From Phycisphaerae bacterium (GTDB taxonomy: Bacteria > Planctomycetota > Phycisphaerae > UBA1845 > Fen-1342), in contig JANQFV010000054.1 in assembly GCA_028277645.1 (NCBI GenBank), positions 62,001 to 126,000 on the forward strand: 64,000 nt of DNA, written 5' to 3'. Shown here piece by piece: positions 53,380 through 61,113 of the stretch; position 1 is the first letter of the stretch, and each line of letters starts with the position of its first letter. The notes under the pieces are model-generated. The model was not told the origin of the DNA. It saw only the letters and a list, made by a program, of their open reading frames with translations, and made no database searches. The position numbers and the translations under genes were made by a program.

Positions 53380-54897
53380 CTACTGCTCTCCTCCCGGCGG
53401 AGCCAGATCCGACTCATCGACGTCCCAGTCTTCCAGATACCCTAGAGAACCCAGTTTGCGGATGGTCTCGCGATAGCGTTCTCGCTCGAAGTGCGTCGGT
53501 AACGGGTCTTGCGTCGCCGTCCAGGATTCCAGCTCCTCGCGCATTGCGTTCGCACGTGCGCGAGCGGTCGGCGTCCCGGCCGCGAGGAGATTCAGCCGCT
53601 CGGCGGGATCGGCCATCAGGTCGTATAACGTCTCACCCTCCTGGTACGCCGTGCGGATGTACTTGAAAGACCCCTGCCGCACACAACGCGCCTTGTCGTT
53701 GTTGAACCAGCCCCACCCCTGCTCCGCGTACCACGGCTTGCTCGCTTCCGCGAACCGAATTCGAGAGCTCGCCGGCAGTTCACCATCGGGGCCGAGGCCG
53801 AGGGCGACACCCTCGACGTCCCCTAGCGTCGGCAGCCCGAGATACGCGAGGATGGTGGGCAACAGATCAATGCTGCACAGCGGCGCATTCAAGCGCGTGC
53901 CGCCGTGTTCGCCGTGCGGCAGACGCACGACGCCGATCGCGTGCAGCTCCTCCTGCGTCGCATACCAGCCGTGGTCAAACTGATGCTGCGCATCGGCGCG
54001 CATCGTCTCGCCGTGGTCGCTCGTCAGAATCAGCAGCGCTTCATCCAGCACGCCGCGCTGCCGCAGATCATCGAGCAGCCGGCCGAAGTGCTCATCCAGG
54101 TACGAGACCTCGCCGGCGTAACCGCGGAGCCGCTCGAGATCCGCGTCGGCCCACACGCCGCTCGTCAGGGCCGGGTGATCCTCGATCGAGATCCCGCCCG
54201 CGTGTGGTCCGTACATGCGATCGTATGGCGGCGGCGGATCGTACGGCATGTGCGGGTCGAAGTAGTGCACGAACAGAAACAGGTAGTCCGGCACGCCGGC
54301 GTCGTCGAGATATGCAATGACCGCATCGGTCACCGCCGCCGCGCGACGCTGGTTCTGATCCACGCGCCCGGGCCCCACAAACATGTCGAACTGCGCGTCG
54401 AAGTGCTCGAAACCCTGATCGAAATTGAATCGCTCATCGATCGCGAATGACCCGAGAAACGCCGCCGTACGAAAACCCGCGCTCTGCAGGATTTCGGCCA
54501 GCATCAGGTTGTCGTCGTGCAGCACGAACCCGTTCCGCGGCACGCCATGCGTATGCGGGTACTTGCCCGTCATCAACGAGATGTGCGACGGCAGCGTGGT
54601 GTTCGCAACGGTCATGAAATCGGTCAGCACGATCGACTCGCCGGCGAGGCCGTCAACGCACGGCGTTCGAATCCACACGTTGCCGTAGCAGCCGAAGTGG
54701 TCGGGCCGCGTCGTATCGAATGAAACCATGATCACGTGCCGAGCGGGGCAGTCAGCCGGAAGTGTGAATCGCGGCGGCGGCAACGGACGGCGCGTTTGGA
54801 CGAGCACAAGCGCCAGGATGATCACCGCTGCGCCCAGAAGCGCCCCGGCCAGAACCGGCCAGCGACGCGGGCGGTGCCGGTTACGCGGGATGCTCAT
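53380..54897 (-). CDS. Membrane-anchored sulfatase-superfamily hydrolase with Thr at the nucleophile site
   Basis: A 505-residue protein. ATG 54897 gives an N-terminal membrane anchor ('WPVLAGALLGAAVIILALVL'); the longer frame to 55044 has no protein-like character. The alkaline-phosphatase-fold sulfatase domain follows: metal site 'VSFDTTRPDHFGCYGN', nucleophile region 'NTTLPSHISLMTGKYPHTHG', 'FDQGFEHFDAQFD' and the metal-binding 'LTSDHGETM'. The sulfatase motif C/S-x-P-S-R reads T-L-P-S-H, so there is no Cys or Ser to convert to formylglycine. A Thr nucleophile is known in phosphoryl-transfer members of this superfamily, so a phosphatase, phosphodiesterase or transferase is as likely as a true sulfatase. 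Confidence 0.85.
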   Translation of the reverse strand: MSIPRNRHRPRRWPVLAGALLGAAVIILALVLVQTRRPLPPPRFTLPADCPARHVIMVSFDTTRPDHFGCYGNVWIRTPCVDGLAGESIVLTDFMTVANTTLPSHISLMTGKYPHTHGVPRNGFVLHDDNLMLAEILQSAGFRTAAFLGSFAIDERFNFDQGFEHFDAQFDMFVGPGRVDQNQRRAAAVTDAVIAYLDDAGVPDYLFLFVHYFDPHMPYDPPPPYDRMYGPHAGGISIEDHPALTSGVWADADLERLRGYAGEVSYLDEHFGRLLDDLRQRGVLDEALLILTSDHGETMRADAQHQFDHGWYATQEELHAIGVVRLPHGEHGGTRLNAPLCSIDLLPTILAYLGLPTLGDVEGVALGLGPDGELPASSRIRFAEASKPWYAEQGWGWFNNDKARCVRQGSFKYIRTAYQEGETLYDLMADPAERLNLLAAGTPTARARANAMREELESWTATQDPLPTHFERERYRETIRKLGSLGYLEDWDVDESDLAPPGGEQ

Positions 54898-55208
54898 GCC
54901 CAGTAGGTTAGCCGGCAGTCCAGCAGGCATCCATAGCGACGGCTGCGACGCGGTGACAATGGCGTCGCAGCCAACTCCTTCTGATCGATACGACCTACAA
55001 CGTCGGACCGGTATCAGTGGCCATTTGCGGATTTCGCATAGCATGATCGTCGATTGCGCGGCTGCATTGCGAATGAAACAGTTGTAAGTTGCGCCGTGAG
55101 CACAGAACAGCGTTGTTTAGCGCAACGGCGTTGGCCATAATGAAGCCGGGGTCACGGTTATCTGCGACACGCTGCGCTCCGCGTCGCGCCACGAAAGGAC
55201 GGCTACAG
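54898..55208. other. 311-bp divergent intergenic region
   Basis: This lies between the starts of the sulfatase-superfamily and GH16 genes and should hold both promoters. I see no convincing -35/-10 pair, inverted repeat or RNA structure. The ribosome site of the GH16 gene (AAAGGA, 55194-55199) is at its right edge. Confidence 0.5.
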
Positions 55209-57314
55209 GTGAAGAAGTCTCGCGTATGGAATTGTGCGGCTCCGCTGGCGGGATTGCTGCTTGTCGCGACGGCTGCCAACGCACAGCCACTGGTGTGGTC
55301 AGAGGAGTTTGACGGACCGACAATTGACCACGCGACCTGGACCTACAACGTAGGCGGCAGCGGCTTCGGCAACGGCGAGCTGCAATACCACACCGCGCGT
55401 CCGGAAAACGCTTACATCGAGAATGGTAACCTGGTCATCGAAGCCCGCCGCGAAAACTTTCTGGGTGGCAAGGAGTTCACGTCGTCACGTCTGGTGACGC
55501 ACGGACGGATGGCGTTCAAATACGGCACGCTGGAAGCATCGATTAAGCTGCCCGACGTGGACAACGGCATGTGGCCCGCCTTCTGGCTCCTGGGCAACAA
55601 CATCGGCCAGGTGCCCTGGCCGGGCTGCGGCGAGATTGACATCATGGAAGTAGGTCGGCGGGACGGTTTTCTCGCGGGCCTGGTCAACCGTCGCGTGGTC
55701 TCACACGCCTTCTGGGACTTCCAGGGCAGCCAGGCCGATTACGGCGATTTCCTCGACGCCCCCACGGACCTGTATCACGATTACCACCTGTTCCGTGTGG
55801 AATGGACGCCGGTGCACATTAAGACGTTTCTCGATGGCGTGAACATCTGGACAATCGACATCAGCGACGTTCCCACCCACTCGCTGGAAGAGTTTCACGA
55901 GCCGATGTACATCATCGCCAACATAGCCGTCGGCGGGTGGAACTTCGTCGAGATCACCGACCCGGCCCAGATCACCGCGCCGTTCCCCGGCAGAATGTAC
56001 ATCGACTACATCCGCCTCTACGACAATGGTGATACGGAGCTGTACTTCGCCGAGGATACTGCCGAGATCGGCGACTTCGGCATCTTCACCGAGACCACGC
56101 CGGTCAACAATCACCTGGCATACGACGTCGATACCTCGCTGTTCCTCTGGAACAACCTGACGGCGGGCCCGCCGGACCCGTACGAGGGTGCCGAGGCGTG
56201 GAACATGACGGCGGCCGCCGGCAACTGGTTCGGCATGGGCGTGTTCGCGCACTTCGATCGCAACATGCAGAACTATTCCGACGGCCACCTGCACTTTCAC
56301 ATGAAGATCTCCTCGCCGGCCCAGTTCAAGATCGGCATCAAGAGCTCGGCGGCCGGTGAGAGCTGGGTGAACTTCGCGGCCGGGGAAGAGCCGTACGGCC
56401 TGGTCCGCGATGGGAATTGGCACGAAGTGGTCATACCGCTGAATGCGTTTCTCAACGTCGACTTTAACACGATCGGCCAGATGTTCATGATTGCCGGCGA
56501 TCCGCCAGCATCCACGGTTGAATTCGGCCTCGACAACATCTACTGGACGCCAAGCGTCCCGCGGTCGACGCCGGAGCACGGCAGCTTCGGTATCTTCACC
56601 GAGAACGCGGCGCATAAGACCGCCGGTGAGTACGCGCTCGGAGTCGACGGTGAGTTCTACATCTGGGAGAACACGCTGCAACCCGCAGCGCAAAACCCGT
56701 ACGAGGGCGCGACCAGCATGTCGCTTACCTCCACGCCCGGCCTCACTTGGTTCGGCGCCGCCTTCACGCCCACCATCAAGTACAACCTCACTGCGTTCCG
56801 CTACCCCGAGAGCACGCTGCAACTGGCCCTGAAAACCAGCTCCCCGGCCACGTTCTACCTCGGCATGCGCAGCGGCAACGTCGACGACATCGGCCAGAAG
56901 TGGATCAAGTTCGAGAGCGGAAACGATCCCTACGGCTTCGTCCGCGACGGCCTCTGGCATGTCATTCAGATTCCGATGACCGACATTTCGGACGCCGTAG
57001 ACCTGTCACAGGTCAGCATGTTGTTTGAGCTGCTGGGCGTCGACGGCCCCATCACGAACATCGAGTTCGACGACATCTGCCTGCTCGGCGGAGGCGCGGC
57101 GATTCACGGCGGCTCCTACGAGTCCGGCGACATGAACTGCGACGGCGCGGTCGATTTTGGCGACATCAACCCCTTTGTCGCCGCATTGACTGATCCGGCC
57201 AAGTACGCCGCGGACTATCCGGATTGCGACATTAACAACGCCGACATCAGCGGAAACGGGAGCGTCGGGTTCGAGGACATCAATCCGTTCGTAGCGCTGC
57301 TGACCGGCAGCTGA
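55209..57314 (+). CDS. Secreted GH16 endo-beta-glucanase with dockerin-like C-terminus
   Basis: A 701-residue protein with GTG start 55209, AAAGGA 9 nt upstream and a standard signal peptide ('LAGLLLVATAANAQ'). The GH16 domain (about 25-290) has the catalytic signature 'GEIDIMEVG' with nucleophile E142, D144 and acid/base E147, and keeps the extra Met of laminarinase-type members. Two similar carbohydrate-binding-like modules follow (about 295-450 and 460-630), each opening with 'GxFGIFTE' and containing 'NPYEGA/DPYEGA'. A dockerin-like pair ends the protein ('DMNCDGAVDFGDINPFVAAL', 'NGSVGFEDINPFVALLTGS'). Likely target is beta-1,3- or mixed-linkage glucan such as laminarin. Confidence 0.92.
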   Translation: MKKSRVWNCAAPLAGLLLVATAANAQPLVWSEEFDGPTIDHATWTYNVGGSGFGNGELQYHTARPENAYIENGNLVIEARRENFLGGKEFTSSRLVTHGRMAFKYGTLEASIKLPDVDNGMWPAFWLLGNNIGQVPWPGCGEIDIMEVGRRDGFLAGLVNRRVVSHAFWDFQGSQADYGDFLDAPTDLYHDYHLFRVEWTPVHIKTFLDGVNIWTIDISDVPTHSLEEFHEPMYIIANIAVGGWNFVEITDPAQITAPFPGRMYIDYIRLYDNGDTELYFAEDTAEIGDFGIFTETTPVNNHLAYDVDTSLFLWNNLTAGPPDPYEGAEAWNMTAAAGNWFGMGVFAHFDRNMQNYSDGHLHFHMKISSPAQFKIGIKSSAAGESWVNFAAGEEPYGLVRDGNWHEVVIPLNAFLNVDFNTIGQMFMIAGDPPASTVEFGLDNIYWTPSVPRSTPEHGSFGIFTENAAHKTAGEYALGVDGEFYIWENTLQPAAQNPYEGATSMSLTSTPGLTWFGAAFTPTIKYNLTAFRYPESTLQLALKTSSPATFYLGMRSGNVDDIGQKWIKFESGNDPYGFVRDGLWHVIQIPMTDISDAVDLSQVSMLFELLGVDGPITNIEFDDICLLGGGAAIHGGSYESGDMNCDGAVDFGDINPFVAALTDPAKYAADYPDCDINNADISGNGSVGFEDINPFVALLTGS

Positions 57315-57331
57315 AGCGAACGAGATCTTGC

Positions 57332-58881
57332 GTGATTACAGAAGATCACCGCGTGATAAACCGTTCGGATCGGACGCGGATAGGCCATCTCGCCTGCACA
57401 GCGACTGCGTTGACAATGCTGGCACTGAGCGGTGCGGCGTGCGCACAACGCGAGCGTGTCCCGATCCACCTCGTCCCCATGCACGAGGACGTGATCCGCG
57501 ACCGGATCTGGGGCGCGTGGCTGGGGCAGATGATCGGCGTCAGTTGGGGCTCCGCTACATCTGGGAGCTGTTTCCGGAGACTCACCAGGTCAACGGCGAA
57601 CCGCAGAACATCTACGTCCAGTACGAGGGCGGCCCCATCCCCCTCGCGAAACTGCCCGCATGGAAGCCGGAGATGATCAACGGCGGGTACACGCAGGACG
57701 ACTTGTACGTCGAAGTGCCGTTCATGGAGACGTTGCGCGACCACGGTGTCAACGCCGGTTGGGAGCCGCTGGGCACAGCATTCGCCAACACGCAATTCCC
57801 CCTCTGGCACGCCAACGACGCGGCCCGCAAGAATCTTCGCGCCGGCATACCCGCCCCCCTGTCCGGTCACTATCGAAACGGCGGCGAGAGCGACGACATC
57901 GATTGGCAGATCGAATCGGATTTCGTCGGTCTGATGAATCCCGGACAACTCCACAGCGCCGCCGAGACCGCGTTTCGCATCGGCCACGTCATGAACTACG
58001 GCGACGGCGTGTACGGAGGTGTGTTCGTTGCCTCCATGATCTCGCGCGCGTTCACCGCGCGATCCGTGCGTGAAATCGTCGACGCTGGCTGTACGGCTTT
58101 ACCTGCGGGCAGCAAGTATCGCATCGTCGTCGATGAGGTCATCGCGGCCTACGAGCGGGGCGCGAGTTTCGACGAGAACCTCGCTGCCCTCAACGAACGA
58201 TGGGGCACGCAAGACCGCTGCACAGTCTACGGCGGTGCGCAAGACCCGCTGAACATCGACGCCAAGCTGAACGGGGCCTACATCCTGCTCGGCCTGCTAT
58301 ACGGGGAAGGTGATCTCGCCAGATCGATGCAACTGGCCATGGCCTGCGGGCAGGACAGCGACTGCAACCCGTCCAACGTGGGCAGCATCCTCGGCGCATA
58401 CTACGGTCGCGACACTCTGGCCGCGCCACCACATGATTGGCTAACGGCACTCGATCTGACGGAAGTCTTCCAGACGACGCCCTATCGACTCGAGGAGTTG
58501 GTCGAGCTCAACGTGGAGATCGCCCGCGCCGTCGTGCAGTTCAAGGGCGGAGTCGCACCCGTCGGACAGACGTGGCAACTGCCTCTTGTCATGGCGGACG
58601 AGACCCTGATCCTGGAGCAATGGCCCGAAGAAGCCAACGATACACCGCGCCTGACAGCCTCCGCGGTCGTCACTGGCGACCGAACAGTCTGTGTTGAAGC
58701 CCACGCAACCGACGCCGACGGCGTACGCGCGTATCAGTGGTTCTTCGGCGACCTGACGTTCAAGCGCGGCCCGTGCCACCTTCACACGTATCGCCACCGG
58801 GGTGAGTACGAACTCGTCGCCTGCGTAGCCGATACGACCGGCAACACGAGTTACGAGATCTTCACGCTGACGATCAGGTGA
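57332..58881 (+). pseudogene. Frameshifted ADP-ribosylglycohydrolase-family protein with PKD-like C-terminus
   Basis: Two overlapping frames make one protein. The first (GTG 57332) encodes a signal peptide ('ALTMLALSGAACAQ') and the family opening 'DRIWGAWLGQMIGVSWG'. The match then stops and continues one frame back from 'LRYIWELFPETHQVNG' to the stop at 58881. The switch lies at GGGG 57546-57549; one more G would join TGG GGG CTC CGC and restore a single frame of about 515 residues. The rest shows the family's helical fold with an Asp pair ('GESDDIDWQIESDFVGLM', 'CGQDSDCNPSNVGSILGAYY') and a PKD-like end ('TDADGVRAYQWFFGDLTF'). Either the sequence lost a base in a homopolymer or the gene is truly broken; natural frameshifting is less likely. 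Confidence 0.75.
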
Positions 58882-58902
58882 TCACACGAGGCACCACGCA
58901 GC

Positions 58903-59265
58903 TCAATCGAAGCGCTTCTCATATCGCGGCTGGTAGAGCTGCACGACGACCTCGCCCGGCATCTTGAAGTGTGTGACCAGGCCGTAACCCTGATCAGAGA
59001 TACCCTCCGTGAACTCGACGCCGCGCGCTTTCAGCTCGGCAACGGCCTGCTCGATGTCGTCGCAATAGAACGAGATGTTGTGCGTACCGGGCTGATGGCC
59101 GTCGGACGCGTCCGACGGATGGCAGCCCATGTCCGCCTCAGGAACATCGAAGATCAGCCAGCCCTGCCCCACGTCCGTGCTCCGGAAGCCGAGCTTGTCA
59201 CGGATAAAGGCCCGCAGCTCATCGGCCTGCGCTGAATAGAACATTGTGTGAACGCCGCGAATCAT
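58903..59265 (-). CDS. Glyoxalase/bleomycin-resistance (VOC) family protein
   Basis: A 120-residue single-domain VOC protein. The two beta-alpha-beta halves are visible: 'MIRGVHTMFYSAQADELRAF' and 'GTHNISFYCDDIEQAVAEL'. Possible metal ligands are H6 in the first half and H82 or so in the second, with E near the end ('GEVVVQLYQPRY'). The substrate cannot be read from the sequence. The gene lies 41 bp downstream of the damaged DUF1801 gene on the same strand and may share its transcript. Confidence 0.85.
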   Translation of the reverse strand: MIRGVHTMFYSAQADELRAFIRDKLGFRSTDVGQGWLIFDVPEADMGCHPSDASDGHQPGTHNISFYCDDIEQAVAELKARGVEFTEGISDQGYGLVTHFKMPGEVVVQLYQPRYEKRFD

Positions 59266-59305
59266 CGTGCATTTACCTCCACGCCCCGGCGGCCGTATCC
59301 GCCAC

Positions 59306-59719
59306 TCAGCCGTACAGCTTCGCTACCTGCTTCACCGAACGTTCGATCAGCTTCTTCAGCGTCGGCATATGGACGTCTTCGAGCTTCTTGATATACAGGT
59401 AGCACTTGCCCGTCTTGAACTTGCCCAGCTTGCTCATCTGCGTCTCCAGGCTGTCGAAGCCTGCCATCAGATATACCGTCAGCGCCTGCTTGCGCGGCGA
59501 AAAGCCGGTCAGGAACCAGTCGCCCTCACGCCCTGTCGGATACTTGTAACGATACGTACCGAAGCCGATGATCGCCGGGCCTCACATGGCCGGCGGCTCG
59601 CCGGTGATCTTCGCCATCAGATCGACCAGCGCCTGACAATCGTCATGCCGCTTCGCATCGACGCCTTTGAGAAACTTGTCCACACTGCGTGTGTTACGCT
59701 TGGTTTTGAGATCGCTCAT
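59306..59719 (-). pseudogene. DUF1801 (YdhG-like) gene with in-frame TGA
   Basis: Minus-strand translation from ATG 59719 gives a 137-residue DUF1801-type protein interrupted once, by TGA at codon 46 (59582-59584). Before it: 'FLKGVDAKRHDDCQALVDLM' and 'ITGEPPAM'; after it: 'GPAIIGFGTYRYKYPTGREG', 'WFLTGFSPRKQALTVYLM' and 'LGKFKTGKCYLYIKKLEDV'. In the homologues I know the motif reads GEPPxMWG, so the stop replaces a Trp; TGG to TGA is one base. The rest is undamaged to its own TGA stop at 59306, so this is a very recent nonsense mutation or a sequencing error. Confidence 0.75.
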
Positions 59720-60237
59720 CGGTTTAGCATTCTTCTCTCGTACCCGGCGCAGCGGACACGCGCGACCTCAGGCCAGTGGTATCTCAGCGCTACCACGATG
59801 GTGCCAATCAGGGTTGCCGGATTGCGGCCCGCAAACACCCTAGCCGTATTTTAGTCGGGTTCCGCTAAAGGCCAATTGCCCTATTCCGCCGCGCCAAACA
59901 TCGCTGTTATTCCGGCTGAATCCACTCGGCATACGCGGGTGATGCTGCGCACGGGCAGATGCCACAGCGCTCTCGCGCTGAACGCGCGCGAATATGAGAC
60001 CCAGTTCGCACGCCGGTGCAACCCGTCGCGATTCTGCCACATTGCCGCGTGTTTCCCGAATGACAGTGTTCTGTTCGCGGCGAGATTTCGGTATTCTGGA
60101 AGCGGCGAGTCGTTTCCCGGACGGAGCGGCTCGGTACCGGCCGGGCAGGCTTGCGGTCTCAGTGTACCCGGCGTGCGCCGCGGCACGCCGGTCGATCCTC
60201 ACGCCCGCGGCACATGCGACAACGAGAGGAGCCCACC
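59720..60237 (+). other. 518-bp intergenic region
   Basis: Nothing clearly coding: the open frames here lack family matches and have odd composition. It should hold the promoters of the divergent DUF1801 and plus-strand matrixin-pair genes. A short inverted repeat TGGTA-N9-TACCA (59777-59795) is present; no strong -35/-10 pair was found. AGAGGAG at about 60225 is the ribosome site of the next gene. Confidence 0.5.
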
Positions 60238-61113
60238 ATGCCCCAAGCGTGGCGGATCGCATCCCGGCAGCGGAGTTGGTTCATCGCGGTCGGACTGGTG
60301 TTGTGCGCTACCAACGCACTGGCCAGTACCGTCGAACCGATGAGCGTCGAGCAACTGGCCGATCATTCCGGGCAGGTGATTGTCGGCACGGTCACCGGCG
60401 TGCGGGCCTATTGGGCGGACAACCCGCGCCGTATCGAGACCGAGGTCACGCTGACCGACGTCGAATACCTCAAGGGCCGCCTGCCCGACTCGACCGCCCG
60501 GTTCACGTTGACCGTTCCCGGCGGCGAGGTCGAGGGAACGCGGCTGACTGTCTGTTGCGCGCCGGACTTTCAGGTCGGCGAGCGTTGGATCCTGTTCCTG
60601 CTACCGGCCTACAGGACACACCCCGTCGTCGGCGTTTACCAAGGCGCCCTGCTCATTCAGCGCGACGCGGGCGGTGTCGAGCGCGTCGTCCACCGCCGCC
60701 ACGGGCGCGCCGAGGCCATCACCGGAATCGACAACCACGGCTTCTTCGAAGTGCAACACGGTCGCCCTGCACCGGCACACGAACACGTCCGCCGCACGCG
60801 CAACGTGCGCATCTCGCCGGCGAACCGTGGCAAACCACAACAGGCCGCCCTGACATACGACGAGTTCCTGGCGACACTCCGTCCGGTCCTGGCCGCCAGT
60901 CGCGATCACCACTTGACCGAGCCGGCGGGCAAGCGCGTGCTCGTTCGATACCAGCCCGTGCCGCTGCGACGGTCGCAGTACCAACAGCAACTGGACCATG
61001 TCGGCGTAACTGCGACATCACACGACGCAGAAGTGCGCGGCGTCGGCGCAGCGCGGCCCGCGGCCGGTGCTCCCAGAGAACAGCACACCACAAGCGAGGA
61101 GGCGTCGCGATGA
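60238..61113 (+). CDS. Secreted protein of unknown function paired with a matrixin
   Basis: A 291-residue protein with AGAGGAG before ATG 60238 and a signal peptide ending 'LCATNALAST'. The mature part (about 25-180) is beta-rich: 'LADHSGQVIVGTVTGVRAYW', 'IETEVTLTDVEYLKG', 'VPGGEVEGTRLTVC', 'FQVGERWILFLLPAYRTHPV'. The C-terminal 100 residues are Arg/His-rich and low in structure. I do not recognise a named domain. Its stop overlaps the matrixin start (ATGA, 61110-61113), so the two are co-translated; an inhibitor, chaperone or partner of the protease is possible but unproven. Confidence 0.78.
   Translation: MPQAWRIASRQRSWFIAVGLVLCATNALASTVEPMSVEQLADHSGQVIVGTVTGVRAYWADNPRRIETEVTLTDVEYLKGRLPDSTARFTLTVPGGEVEGTRLTVCCAPDFQVGERWILFLLPAYRTHPVVGVYQGALLIQRDAGGVERVVHRRHGRAEAITGIDNHGFFEVQHGRPAPAHEHVRRTRNVRISPANRGKPQQAALTYDEFLATLRPVLAASRDHHLTEPAGKRVLVRYQPVPLRRSQYQQQLDHVGVTATSHDAEVRGVGAARPAAGAPREQHTTSEEASR

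Noticed and set aside
55701..56960. 419-codon open frame opposite the GH16 gene
   Set aside because: Antisense shadow of GH16 and its binding modules; no recognisable family.
59582..59584. Selenocysteine or UGA-as-Trp decoding in the DUF1801 gene
   Set aside because: Homologues have Trp rather than Cys here, no SECIS-like hairpin was apparent, and TGA ends many other genes in the window.
59876..60343. 155-codon open frame between the DUF1801 and matrixin-pair genes
   Set aside because: No domain, no ribosome site, and it runs into the well-supported gene at 60238 in another frame.
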